Both the position numbers and the translations under genes were made by a program. Source: DIGJ01 sp041821315 (GTDB lineage: Bacteria; Bacillota; Clostridia; Lachnospirales; Lachnospiraceae). Taken from it: a stretch of 64,000 nt of DNA. The notes below the pieces were generated by a model, which saw nothing but the letters and a program-made list of their open reading frames with translations, did not search any database and had not been told where the DNA came from. Positions 8,654 to 16,358 of this stretch are shown in pieces; position 1 is the first letter of the stretch, and the number at the start of each line of letters is the position of its first letter. Location of the stretch: contig JBGUEO010000009.1 of NCBI GenBank assembly GCA_041821315.1, positions 62,001-126,000 on the forward strand, written 5' to 3'.

Positions 8654-8699
8654 TATAATTTACTTTAGGGTTTGCATAAGATGCAAACTCAAGGAGGTG
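8654..8699 (+). promoter_or_regulatory. Promoter -10, 5'-UTR hairpin and strong RBS of the penicillin-binding protein gene
   Basis: TATAAT at 8654-8659 (the -35 at 8631-8636 is weak). An 8-bp perfect hairpin follows (8670-8677 with 8681-8688, 3-nt loop) and then AAGGAGGTG at 8691-8699. The hairpin ends two bases before the Shine-Dalgarno, so it could affect mRNA stability or initiation. Confidence 0.5.
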
Positions 8700-8703
8700 C
8701 TTT

Positions 8704-11430
8704 ATGAACTATAGTAAGAAAGGAACGGCAAAAAGACAAAAACAACTTAAGTCAAACAAACATCGCATGCTAACGAAAGCCGGCGTTTCTTTTTTTCGAG
8801 CTTTTATCATTTGCTTTGTCGTCATGTGCATTGTCGGTATCTTTGCTGGGGTTGGTGTGCTAAAAGGCATCATTGACAACGCACCTAGTATAGACTCTAT
8901 TGATGTGGCTCCAAGTGGATTTGTTACTACTCTTTATTATTCCAATGGAGCAGAAAGTCAACAGCTCGTTGGATCGGCGGCAAATCGTGTCTATGTAACG
9001 CTCGATAAAATTCCAGATGTTGTATACAATTCATTCATTGCCATTGAAGACAAACGTTTCTGGGAGCATAATGGAATTGATGTAAAAGGAATTATGCGTG
9101 CATTTGGAGAAGTCATTGCAAAACGAGAGCTAGACTCTGGTGCCAGTACTCTTACCCAGCAGCTTTTAAAAAACCAAGTCTTTAACGGTGGTTCAGAAAC
9201 TGCAATTGGTGATAAAATTCAACGTAAAATTCAGGAACAATATTTAGCGGTCAAATTAGAGCAAAAACTAGCAGAAGGCTCTGATAAACAACATGCAAAA
9301 GAGCTTATTTTAGAGTACTATTTAAACACCATTAACTTAGGACAAAATACATTAGGTGTACAAGCTGCATCTGAACGTTACTTTAATAAAGATATCAGTG
9401 ATTTGACCTTATCCGAAGCTACTGTGATTGCTGGAATCACACAAAACCCATCCGGGCTAAATCCTTTAACGCATCCAGAGGACAACGCCGCAAAACGCGA
9501 AATTATATTGGACTACATGGAAGAACAAGGCTACATTACTTCCCTTGAAAAAGAAGATGCGCTTGCCGATGACGTTTATTCCCGTATCCAATTAGTCAAT
9601 GACGAGCAATATTCTGACTCATCTTCTACCGTTAATAGTTATTTTGATGATGCTCTCATCGATGATGTTATCGAGGATTTCCAAACGGAACTCGGTTATA
9701 GCGAAGCACAGGCAGTTAATATGCTTTACCGTGGTGGATTACAAATTTATACCACGCAAAGCAAAAAACTTCAAAAAGTCTGTGACAAGGTATTCTCCGA
9801 TGAATCTTTATATCCAGCAAACTCAAAACTTGCCTTAACTTATCGTTTGTCTGTAATTGATAAACATGGGGATGAACACAACTATTCGGAAACTACATTA
9901 GCAAACTATTTTATCTATGAAAAAGGAAACAACCATTTTAATTTGTATTTTAACAAAAAAGAGGATGCAGAACCTTATATTGAGGAATATCGTAATTTTG
10001 TTTTAAAAGACAGTGATGAAATAACTGGTGAAGTAATTAATTATACCTTAGAACCTCAGGTTTCCTTTGTCCTAATGAATCAAAGCAATGGAAAAGTATT
10101 GGCAATGATTGGAGGTCGTGGGAAAAAAACAGCAAGTCGTACGCTCAATCGTGCAACTGATTCACCTAGACAGCCAGGTTCTACCTTTAAAGTAGTTTCA
10201 ACCTATCTTCCTGCTCTCGATACAAAAGGCATGACACTTGCATCGGTGGAAGATGACAGTGAATACTACTATCCTGGTACAAAGAAGCAAGTAAAAAACT
10301 GGAACGGTGAAAATTATAAAGGCCTTACTCCATTACGTGACGGTATTGTCAACTCAATGAATGTAGTTACTGTCAAAACTATGGTAGACGTCACGCCACA
10401 AGTTGCTTATGATTATTTGTTAAAACTAGGCTTTACTACCGTATATGATAATTATGTTGGCGACGATGGAAAAATTTACTCTGATATTGGTTATCCAACT
10501 GCTCTTGGAGGCTTGACCAAAGGAGTTACAAATTTTGAATTGACGGCTTCTTTTGCAGCAATTGCCAACAAAGGTGTTTATACAGAACCAACCTTATATA
10601 CAAAGGTTGTCGACCATGATGGTAATATTTTAATTGATAAAGAACCTAAGACTCGTCAAGTTATGAAAGAATCTACTGCATGGTTACTTACAAGTGCCAT
10701 GGAAGATGTTGTAAAGATTGGTACCGGAACTCGGGCAAGATTTGATACAAATAAAATTTCTATGCCATTAGCTGGAAAGACAGGAACAACATCCAATAAT
10801 GTTGACACGTGGTTTGTTGGTTTTACTCCATATTATACAGCAGGCATTTGGTCTGGTTTTGATGATGGGAATACTTCACAAACCGAAACCTCTTATCACA
10901 AGACCTTATGGAAAACGGTAATGGAAAATATCCATATCAAAGCAAAAAAAGAATATAAAGAATTTGAAAAGCCAAGTAGTATCGTTACCGCTAAAATTTG
11001 TACCAAATCAGGTAAGCTTGCTGTGGATGGCTTATGTAATGCAACTTCCCGGGTTGAATATTTTGACGTTAACACCGTGCCAAAAGAAAAATGTGATGTT
11101 CATGTAAAATATCGAATTTGTAAGGAATCTGGTGAACTGGCAGGCGAATATTGCCCAGAAGATCAAGTAGAAGAAAAGATTTTCTTAATAAAGGATGAAA
11201 CGGGGCATACCGCCGATTCAGCGAATGCAATATCAGCAGATCAGTATACAAAAACCTGTCATATTCATACAGCACCACAAGTAAAAGATCCCGAACCTAG
11301 CGTGTCTCCAATTGATACACCACCTAGTGTAAGTGCTTCTCCACAACCTTCGTCTACTCCAGAAGAGGCCACCGCTGAACCTACCAATCCTACAACAGAT
11401 CCTACTCTTCCAGCGATGGACGATAATTAA
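8704..11430 (+). CDS. Class A penicillin-binding protein (PBP1A type)
   Basis: Bifunctional peptidoglycan glycosyltransferase and transpeptidase, 908 residues, anchored by one helix at about residues 32-55. GT51 motifs are intact: EDKRFWEHNGID, GASTLTQQLLKNQ, RKIQEQYLA, EYYLNTINLG. The transpeptidase domain has SxxK in RQPGSTFKVV, SxN in GIVNSMNVV and KTG in AGKTGTTSN. The C-terminus carries a Cys-containing segment with two similar units (ICTKSGKLAVDGLC and ICKESGELAGEYC) and a Pro/Ser/Thr-rich tail (PEPSVSPIDTPPSVSASPQP), probably a flexible extracytoplasmic region. Single-gene unit ending at a strong hairpin. Confidence 0.93.
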   Translation: MNYSKKGTAKRQKQLKSNKHRMLTKAGVSFFRAFIICFVVMCIVGIFAGVGVLKGIIDNAPSIDSIDVAPSGFVTTLYYSNGAESQQLVGSAANRVYVTLDKIPDVVYNSFIAIEDKRFWEHNGIDVKGIMRAFGEVIAKRELDSGASTLTQQLLKNQVFNGGSETAIGDKIQRKIQEQYLAVKLEQKLAEGSDKQHAKELILEYYLNTINLGQNTLGVQAASERYFNKDISDLTLSEATVIAGITQNPSGLNPLTHPEDNAAKREIILDYMEEQGYITSLEKEDALADDVYSRIQLVNDEQYSDSSSTVNSYFDDALIDDVIEDFQTELGYSEAQAVNMLYRGGLQIYTTQSKKLQKVCDKVFSDESLYPANSKLALTYRLSVIDKHGDEHNYSETTLANYFIYEKGNNHFNLYFNKKEDAEPYIEEYRNFVLKDSDEITGEVINYTLEPQVSFVLMNQSNGKVLAMIGGRGKKTASRTLNRATDSPRQPGSTFKVVSTYLPALDTKGMTLASVEDDSEYYYPGTKKQVKNWNGENYKGLTPLRDGIVNSMNVVTVKTMVDVTPQVAYDYLLKLGFTTVYDNYVGDDGKIYSDIGYPTALGGLTKGVTNFELTASFAAIANKGVYTEPTLYTKVVDHDGNILIDKEPKTRQVMKESTAWLLTSAMEDVVKIGTGTRARFDTNKISMPLAGKTGTTSNNVDTWFVGFTPYYTAGIWSGFDDGNTSQTETSYHKTLWKTVMENIHIKAKKEYKEFEKPSSIVTAKICTKSGKLAVDGLCNATSRVEYFDVNTVPKEKCDVHVKYRICKESGELAGEYCPEDQVEEKIFLIKDETGHTADSANAISADQYTKTCHIHTAPQVKDPEPSVSPIDTPPSVSASPQPSSTPEEATAEPTNPTTDPTLPAMDDN

Positions 11431-11446
11431 ATACCATTAGAACAAT

Positions 11447-11493
11447 AAAAATACCTGTAAACCAATGATTTTAGTTTACAGGTATCTTTTTTT
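11447..11493. terminator. Intrinsic terminator after the PBP gene
   Basis: A 12-bp perfect stem (11451-11462 with 11474-11485) is followed by a T run to 11493 and flanked by an A run on the left, so it may work for both convergent units. Confidence 0.85.
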
Positions 11494-11494
11494 A

Positions 11495-11516
11495 TTTTAA
11501 AAGCAGCCGGCTGCTT
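11495..11516 (-). terminator. GC-rich palindrome after spoVAE, possible terminator of the sporulation operon
   Basis: A 16-bp perfect palindrome at 11501-11516 sits 6 nt after the spoVAE stop and is followed on the minus strand by TTTTAAAATAAA. It can form a 6-bp stem with a CCGG loop. The short T run makes termination plausible, not certain. Confidence 0.45.
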
Positions 11517-11522
11517 GAATAT

Positions 11523-11879
11523 TTACTTTTTAAGTTTTGGGTTAAAGACGATAGAGGCAAGGTAACTAAAGATAAGTGCTGAAGAAACGCCTACTGCGCT
11601 TGCAGTAAATCCTCCTTTGAATATGCCTAAAAATCCCTCCTCATCCACTGCTTTTTTCACACCCTGAAATAATGTATTCCCAAATCCAATTAAAGGTACA
11701 CTCGCGCCTGCCTTTGCCCAGTTTACAAAAGGCTCATAGACACCTACTGCTCCAAGAAATGCTCCAAGACATACTAAAATCACCATGATTCTTCCTGGTA
11801 AAAGCTTCGTTTTATCCATAAGGATTTGAACTAACATACAAATTGCTCCTCCAACAAAAAATGCACGAACATAATCCAT
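11523..11879 (-). CDS. spoVAE: Stage V sporulation protein AE (SpoVAEb)
   Basis: Inner spore-membrane protein of the SpoVA channel that moves Ca-dipicolinate into the forespore and out at germination. The 118 residues are mostly hydrophobic (FVGGAICMLVQILMDKTKLL; MVILVCLGAFLGAVGVY; the C-terminal ASAVGVSSALIFSYLASI) with the typical PLIGFGNTLFQGVKKAVDEE segment. Its ATG overlaps the spoVAD stop (TAATG), showing coupling. Last gene of the spoVA set. Confidence 0.93.
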   Translation of the reverse strand: MDYVRAFFVGGAICMLVQILMDKTKLLPGRIMVILVCLGAFLGAVGVYEPFVNWAKAGASVPLIGFGNTLFQGVKKAVDEEGFLGIFKGGFTASAVGVSSALIFSYLASIVFNPKLKK

Positions 11880-12910
11880 TATACCACCTCCAAAACAACA
11901 CCATGAGCAATGGATGGAACCGTATTTCCCTCATTAAAGCTCACCGTTGATAATAATGCTCCTGTTGGAACAAATAGCACCTTTTTCCATTCTTCTTTCC
12001 TCATTTTACGAAGAATAAAGCTTGTAAGTGTGATTGCACTACAACCACAGCCACTACCACCCGCATGTGTATCTTGTTCTTGCGTATCATAAATTTCTAT
12101 CCCACAATCCATGTGATTTTCTGTAATATCATACCCTTTTTCCTGTAAAATATCCAAGAGAATCTCCTGCCCAATATATCCCAAATCTCCAGTAATTATC
12201 TTATCATAATATGCTGGTATTCGACTAAAATCTTTTAAATGATTATAGATTAAATCAGCTGCTGCTGGAGCCATACAAGCTCCCATATTCATAGAATCTT
12301 TCACTCCGTAATCAATAATTCGTCCTGTTGTTATTCCTGTTACGCATACCTTTTGACCTTTTTTTCTTTCACCCGCTTGCTTACTTAATACAATAGCACC
12401 ACTTCCGGTTACCGTATACGTCGCTGCCAATGGTCTTTGGTTCCCATAACCTAGTGGAAATCGAAATTGCTTTTCTGCACTTGCAAAATGACTGGAAGTA
12501 ATCGCAATCACTTTATCCGCATATCCTCCTGCGATTAACATAGAACCTAATGATATTGACTCCCCCATGGTGGAACAAGCCCCATATAGCCCAAATAATG
12601 GAATCTCAAATGTTTCAATTCCGAAAGAAGTTGCAATTAGCTGCCCCAGCAAATCTCCCCCAAGCAAATATCGAATATCGATTGCCTCAAGATTTGCCTT
12701 TTTTAAAAGACGAGCAATCACACGGGACTGCAAACGGCTCTCTGCCTCTTCCCAAGTATTTCCACCACACATTGGATCTTCTTCGACTTCATCAAAATAT
12801 CCTCCTAGTGGTCCCTCCCCTTCTTTTTTACCAGCAATGGAACTTTCTTCTATGATGTATGGCGGTTCTCCAAATAAAATGCTCTGTCTACCAAATTGTT
12901 TATTATTCAT
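11879..12910 (-). CDS. spoVAD: Stage V sporulation protein AD
   Basis: Thiolase-fold protein on the spore inner membrane that binds dipicolinic acid, part of the SpoVA uptake and release machine. The 343 residues include GPLGGYFDEVEEDPMCGGNTWE, a region like the thiolase core (FGLYGACSTMGESISLGSMLI), and the C-terminal HAGGSGCGCSAITLTSFIL typical of SpoVAD. It starts 42 nt after spoVAC. The start is the ATG behind AAAGGG motifs. Assignment is firm from sequence and operon context. Confidence 0.95.
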   Translation of the reverse strand: MNNKQFGRQSILFGEPPYIIEESSIAGKKEGEGPLGGYFDEVEEDPMCGGNTWEEAESRLQSRVIARLLKKANLEAIDIRYLLGGDLLGQLIATSFGIETFEIPLFGLYGACSTMGESISLGSMLIAGGYADKVIAITSSHFASAEKQFRFPLGYGNQRPLAATYTVTGSGAIVLSKQAGERKKGQKVCVTGITTGRIIDYGVKDSMNMGACMAPAAADLIYNHLKDFSRIPAYYDKIITGDLGYIGQEILLDILQEKGYDITENHMDCGIEIYDTQEQDTHAGGSGCGCSAITLTSFILRKMRKEEWKKVLFVPTGALLSTVSFNEGNTVPSIAHGVVLEVV

Positions 12911-12952
12911 CCCTTTTTGTACCCTTTCTATTACAAATTTTCATCCTAATCT

Positions 12953-13441
12953 TTATGTTACTTTCAGTATCCAGTAAATAAGTCCTAATATCCAACTAGA
13001 GAAAATTCCATATAAAATAACTGGTCCTGCAATCGTAAATATTTTACATCCAATGCCAAAAACTTGCCCCTCTTTTTTAAACTCAATTGCAGATGCTGCT
13101 ACCGAATTAGCAAAACCCGTGATAGGAACAATCGTTCCTGCCCCTGCCATCTTCGCGATTTTAGGATAAATTTGAAGCCCTGTTAGCAAAACACTCAAGC
13201 CAACTAAAATCAAAATGTTATAAGCTCCAGCACTCTCCTTATCAACTCCCATGCTCATAAACCAATTGATTAAAAACTGACCAATTACACAAATAAGTCC
13301 ACCTACCCAGTATGCATTCAATAAATTTACCAACATATTGTGCGTTGGTGTAACATCCTTCACATACTGATTATATTTTTTGTTTCGTCGTTTTTCATCA
13401 CTTTCTTTTAATACATCTGAGATTTTTGTTTTCTCTTTCAT
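12953..13441 (-). CDS. spoVAC: Stage V sporulation protein AC
   Basis: Multi-pass membrane component of the SpoVA channel; the B. subtilis homologue behaves as a mechanosensitive channel. The 162 residues carry a basic N-terminus, then hydrophobic segments (YWVGGLICVIGQFLINWF; YNILILVGLSVLLTGL; IAGPVILYGIFSSWILGLIY) and the family motif GAGTIVPITGFANSVA. The start is the ATG at 13441 (MKEKTKISDV) after AGAGGGGAT; the frame stays open 53 codons upstream but that part overlaps spoVAB and lacks a site. Between spoVAB and spoVAD. Confidence 0.94.
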   Translation of the reverse strand: MKEKTKISDVLKESDEKRRNKKYNQYVKDVTPTHNMLVNLLNAYWVGGLICVIGQFLINWFMSMGVDKESAGAYNILILVGLSVLLTGLQIYPKIAKMAGAGTIVPITGFANSVAASAIEFKKEGQVFGIGCKIFTIAGPVILYGIFSSWILGLIYWILKVT

Positions 13442-13458
13442 AGGATCCCCTCTTTCTT

Positions 13459-13866
13459 TTACCAAAATTGGTATAACGTACCAATTCCTTTTCCCAATGC
13501 AATTGCCAAAATTACAATAACTATACCATACTTCAACTTGGCACGTTGAACAAATATAGGAATCACCTTTAGTTCCTCGGCAAGTGCCATGGCCAGACAC
13601 CCCACATATATTCCTGAAAAAAGTCCAAATAACGAAAGAATAGGTGTCCCCAAATGACAGTTTAGGTTAAAAATAATAATGACATTTCCTATACTCCCCC
13701 CCCATATAATTGCAGTTTCATATAATTTAATTCTACTTGCTGTATTGGTGCGATCTGCAAGTCTTGGAAAAATTCCTATCATTGTGATGAAAGCGAAAAC
13801 ACCAGCACCGACAATAAATCCACCCGATAATCCTATCATGCAAGCTATCATATTCTTAATTAGCAT
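13459..13866 (-). CDS. spoVAB: Stage V sporulation protein AB
   Basis: A 135-residue membrane protein with about four hydrophobic segments (MIGLSGGFIVGAGVFAFITM; SIGNVIIIFNL; LSLFGLFSGIYVGCLAMALA; YGIVIVILAIALGKGIGTLY) and the family-typical GxFxRxADRTxT-type GIFPRLADRTNTASRI. Its start lies inside the end of spoVAA (11-nt overlap) and it ends 17 nt before spoVAC. Not all spore-formers keep spoVAA/spoVAB, so the complete A-to-E set here is notable but known. Confidence 0.9.
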   Translation of the reverse strand: MLIKNMIACMIGLSGGFIVGAGVFAFITMIGIFPRLADRTNTASRIKLYETAIIWGGSIGNVIIIFNLNCHLGTPILSLFGLFSGIYVGCLAMALAEELKVIPIFVQRAKLKYGIVIVILAIALGKGIGTLYQFW

Positions 13867-14482
13867 CCATTGTCTTCCCTTCTCGTGAGGCTGTTTTTAT
13901 TTTTGCTTTTGTCTTATCTGTTTCGAATGTTCTCATTTCAATTTGAATTGGTGTAGGATCATCTCGTAAATGTTTTTTCGTAAAATGATTATAAAAAATA
14001 AGAATGCCCATGCTTAATCCAATTGAGTAACTAAGTTCAATAATATGACTTCCTTCTCCATTGGTTCCTAACACCAATTGATAGATTTTTTGAAACAATT
14101 GACCTACACTCACATCTGTGTTAAAGGTCATAATAGAAAATGCTGCCCCAAAAAAAGCAATCAAGGTAACCACTCCCGTCTTTAGATATTCAAAGCTCTT
14201 TTTCTTGTGTTCTGGAACACGATATTCTATGATAAAATCGGTTTCCCCAATATTAACAATCTCGATTCCATGTGCATATGCATGCATAGTTTCCATTACT
14301 TTTAAAATAGAAACGGCAATATCTTTATCCCCCTCTTTTAGAGTCATAAATATTAATTTGGAAAGATCTTTTACCAGACTTTTATTCTCTCCATATAACT
14401 TAACAACATCCTCTAAAAAGACTTTTTTATTACTAATAATCATATTTTGTTCTGCTTTTACATAAATAATGTCACCACTCAT
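13856..14482 (-). CDS. spoVAA: Stage V sporulation protein AA
   Basis: A 208-residue protein with a soluble N-terminal half (MSGDIIYVKAEQNMIISNKK, like SpoVAA) and two membrane segments (about VVTLIAFFGAAFSIMTF and IGLSMGILIFYNHF). First named gene of the spoVA block. The start is the ATG at 14482, with GGAAGG 4 nt upstream; an ATG 12 nt earlier overlaps that site. Its ATG overlaps the TGA of the 48-codon ORF (ATGA), so the two are translationally coupled. Confidence 0.9.
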   Translation of the reverse strand: MSGDIIYVKAEQNMIISNKKVFLEDVVKLYGENKSLVKDLSKLIFMTLKEGDKDIAVSILKVMETMHAYAHGIEIVNIGETDFIIEYRVPEHKKKSFEYLKTGVVTLIAFFGAAFSIMTFNTDVSVGQLFQKIYQLVLGTNGEGSHIIELSYSIGLSMGILIFYNHFTKKHLRDDPTPIQIEMRTFETDKTKAKIKTASREGKTMDAN

Positions 14483-14625
14483 ATTTCCTTCCATCCTCTA
14501 TCAATTTCTTCTTTTACAAAAACACCCTCATTTTTTTCTTCTTTGGGAGATGATTTCATAACAAAAAAAATAAGGCCTATTAATACGAGTGTTAGCGTGA
14601 CTATGGCAAAAATTCGTTTTTTCAT
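14479..14625 (-). CDS. 48-residue membrane-anchored small protein coupled to spoVAA
   Basis: Short ORF between sigF and spoVAA reading MKKRIFAIVTLTLVLIGLIF, then FVMKSSPKEEKNEGVFVKEE and IDRGWKEI. It has a basic start, one hydrophobic helix (residues 5-23) and a charged tail. AGGCGG precedes the ATG and its stop overlaps the spoVAA start, so it is very likely translated. A possible forespore-type promoter (14653-14681) lies just upstream. I do not recognise the family. A role in the forespore membrane with SpoVA is an inference from position only. Confidence 0.6.
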   Translation of the reverse strand: MKKRIFAIVTLTLVLIGLIFFVMKSSPKEEKNEGVFVKEEIDRGWKEI

Positions 14626-14652
14626 AAGACCACCGCCTGATTAATTTAACCT

Positions 14653-14681
14653 TATTATTTGTATTCTTTTTTTCTTTATAC
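14653..14681 (-). promoter_or_regulatory. Candidate sigma-F/sigma-G promoter for the spoVA block
   Basis: Minus-strand GTATA (14677-14681), 17-nt spacer, AATAATA (14653-14659), close to the forespore consensus (GNATR, then CATNNTA). It would start transcription about 20 nt upstream of the 48-codon ORF, matching sigma-G control of spoVA known from Bacillus. AT-rich context makes chance matches possible. Confidence 0.4.
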
Positions 14682-14696
14682 TACATTTTTACAAAA

Positions 14697-15410
14697 TTAT
14701 AAATTATTTCGCATTCGTTTCAATATTTTCTTCTCTAAACGACTCACTTGAACTTGAGAAACGCCTAATCGTTTTGCTACTTCTGTTTGCGTTTTATCTT
14801 GATAATATCGTAGATGAATAAGCTCCCTTTCGTCTTCAGATAATAGTTCCAATAATTGTTCCATTAACATATGATTTACGATTTTTTCACTTTCATCGTT
14901 TTCAGATGGCAATTTGTCTTCTAGTGTAATTTCATTGCCCTCTCCTTGATAAATTGTTTTATAAATAGATTCCACCTCTACATTTGCTTCAAGTGCCATT
15001 ACAACCTCCTCAAGAGAGAGCATTGCATCCTCCGCTATCTCTGTAAGAGTTGCATCGCGTCCTAGTAAATAGGCGAGTTTTTCAATGGATCTTCTAACTT
15101 TCCAACCATTTTCTTTAATCGAACGACTCATTTTTATCATTCCATCGTCACGTAAAAAACGCTTTATCTCACCACTAATCATAGGGACGGCATAGGTTGA
15201 AAATTTGACTTCAAATGATATGTCAAATTTATCAATAGCTTTGATTAGTCCTATGCTACCAATTTGAAATAAATCTTGTGCTTCGTATCCGCGATTTGAA
15301 AAACGTCTCACAATGCTCCACACCAATGCCATGTTATCTAATATTAACTGCTCTCTGGCATCTTTATCTCCTCCTTGAGCCTCGGTTATTAATCTTTGAA
15401 CATTTTCCAT
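14697..15410 (-). CDS. sigF: RNA polymerase sporulation sigma factor F
   Basis: First forespore-specific sigma factor. Region 2 is clear (LVWSIVRRFSNRGYEAQDLFQIGSIGLI split over residues 30-57; FSTYAVPMISGEIKRFLRDD), then region 3 and region 4 with the HTH (QTEVAKRLGVSQVQVSRLEK). 237 residues. The ATG at 15410 overlaps the spoIIAB stop by one base (TGATG); an in-frame GTG one codon earlier is possible. Held inactive by SpoIIAB until septation. Confidence 0.95.
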   Translation of the reverse strand: MENVQRLITEAQGGDKDAREQLILDNMALVWSIVRRFSNRGYEAQDLFQIGSIGLIKAIDKFDISFEVKFSTYAVPMISGEIKRFLRDDGMIKMSRSIKENGWKVRRSIEKLAYLLGRDATLTEIAEDAMLSLEEVVMALEANVEVESIYKTIYQGEGNEITLEDKLPSENDESEKIVNHMLMEQLLELLSEDERELIHLRYYQDKTQTEVAKRLGVSQVQVSRLEKKILKRMRNNL

Positions 15411-15856
15411 CACTCATCCCCGCTCCTCCTTTTATCTCCTCCAATCTTTTTTTTCATTCGTATTTTTGTTCCTTCGCTTATCTTTGATTCAATCTCCAAA
15501 CTATCCATAAATGTCTCCATAAATACAAAACCCATTCCAGAGCGTTCCCATTCCGGTCTTGTTGTATATAATGGTTCTCTTGCTTTCTCGATATTTTCAA
15601 TTCCTACTCCCTGATCTTGAATCTCTACTATAAAATCTTGCTCACTGATCTTACAAGTGATTTGAATTTTTCCTTCTTCATTTTCGTAACCATGTATAAT
15701 TGAATTTGTTACAGCTTCTGAAACCGCTGTTTTAATATCAGCGACTTCTTCAATCGTTGGATTCAGCCGTGCAACAAATGCGGCTACCACCATTCTTGCA
15801 AAACTTTCATTTTGAGATGTACTATCAAATTCTAAAAACATTTCGTTTGCAACCAT
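15410..15856 (-). CDS. spoIIAB: Anti-sigma F factor (serine kinase)
   Basis: GHKL-fold kinase that binds sigma-F and phosphorylates SpoIIAA. N-box EAVTNSIIHGYEN, G1 box VEIQDQGVGIENIEKA and G2 region ERSGMGFVFMETFMDSLEIE are intact. 148 residues. A GGGGGAAG site precedes the ATG. It lies 16 nt after spoIIAA and overlaps sigF. Classic spoIIA order. Confidence 0.96.
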   Translation of the reverse strand: MVANEMFLEFDSTSQNESFARMVVAAFVARLNPTIEEVADIKTAVSEAVTNSIIHGYENEEGKIQITCKISEQDFIVEIQDQGVGIENIEKAREPLYTTRPEWERSGMGFVFMETFMDSLEIESKISEGTKIRMKKKIGGDKRRSGDE

Positions 15857-15872
15857 ACTTATCTTCCCCCTC

Positions 15873-16226
15873 TTATAGCGCCTCCAACGCCTCTTTCACC
15901 GTATTATGTTTTTCAATAATCTTGTATAATCCAGATAGACGAAATATGCGATCTACTGAACTATTTACTGATGTAACTGCCACTTTTCCTCCTACAAAAA
16001 TTACTTTCTTATAACGTCCCATGATCATTCCAATTCCCGAACTATCCATGAAATCGACACCTTGAAAATCAAAAATAATGTGCCTGATATTCTCTCGGTC
16101 AATCAGCTTGTCAAACCCCTTACGAAGCACTAATGCCTTGTGATGATCTAATTCGTCTTGCATATAGATTACCAAGCATTGCTCCATTATTTCAAAGTTT
16201 GTCTCTGTTTCTGACATATGTTTCAT
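15873..16226 (-). CDS. spoIIAA: Anti-sigma F factor antagonist
   Basis: STAS-domain protein that releases sigma-F from SpoIIAB when dephosphorylated by SpoIIE. The phospho-serine motif is in FQGVDFMDSSGIGMIMGRYK. 117 residues. The first ATG has GAAAGG at workable spacing; a second ATG three codons later is possible. A terminator for the upstream TPR gene lies just in front, so the operon has its own promoter, but I could not find a convincing sigma-H site. Confidence 0.95.
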   Translation of the reverse strand: MKHMSETETNFEIMEQCLVIYMQDELDHHKALVLRKGFDKLIDRENIRHIIFDFQGVDFMDSSGIGMIMGRYKKVIFVGGKVAVTSVNSSVDRIFRLSGLYKIIEKHNTVKEALEAL

Positions 16227-16275
16227 CGTTTCTTTCCTTTCTTTTATGGTTTTAATAAAAATTTTTTCTATTGGA

Positions 16276-16332
16276 TCAAAAAATCCCTATGATAATGTAC
16301 AGGGAATTGCCCATTTATTATCATAAGGATTT
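16276..16332 (-). terminator. Intrinsic terminator after the zinc-ribbon TPR gene
   Basis: A 15-bp stem with one mismatch (16281-16296 with 16317-16332), whose 20-nt loop contains a smaller GGG/CCC stem. It is followed on the minus strand by a T run. It separates the TPR gene from spoIIAA. Confidence 0.75.
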
Positions 16333-16358
16333 TCTTTTGTAGGTATGTAATTTTTTGT

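Noticed and set aside
12550..12977. Plus-strand frames opposite spoVAD
   Set aside because: Antisense shadows of a clearly conserved gene, with no start signals.
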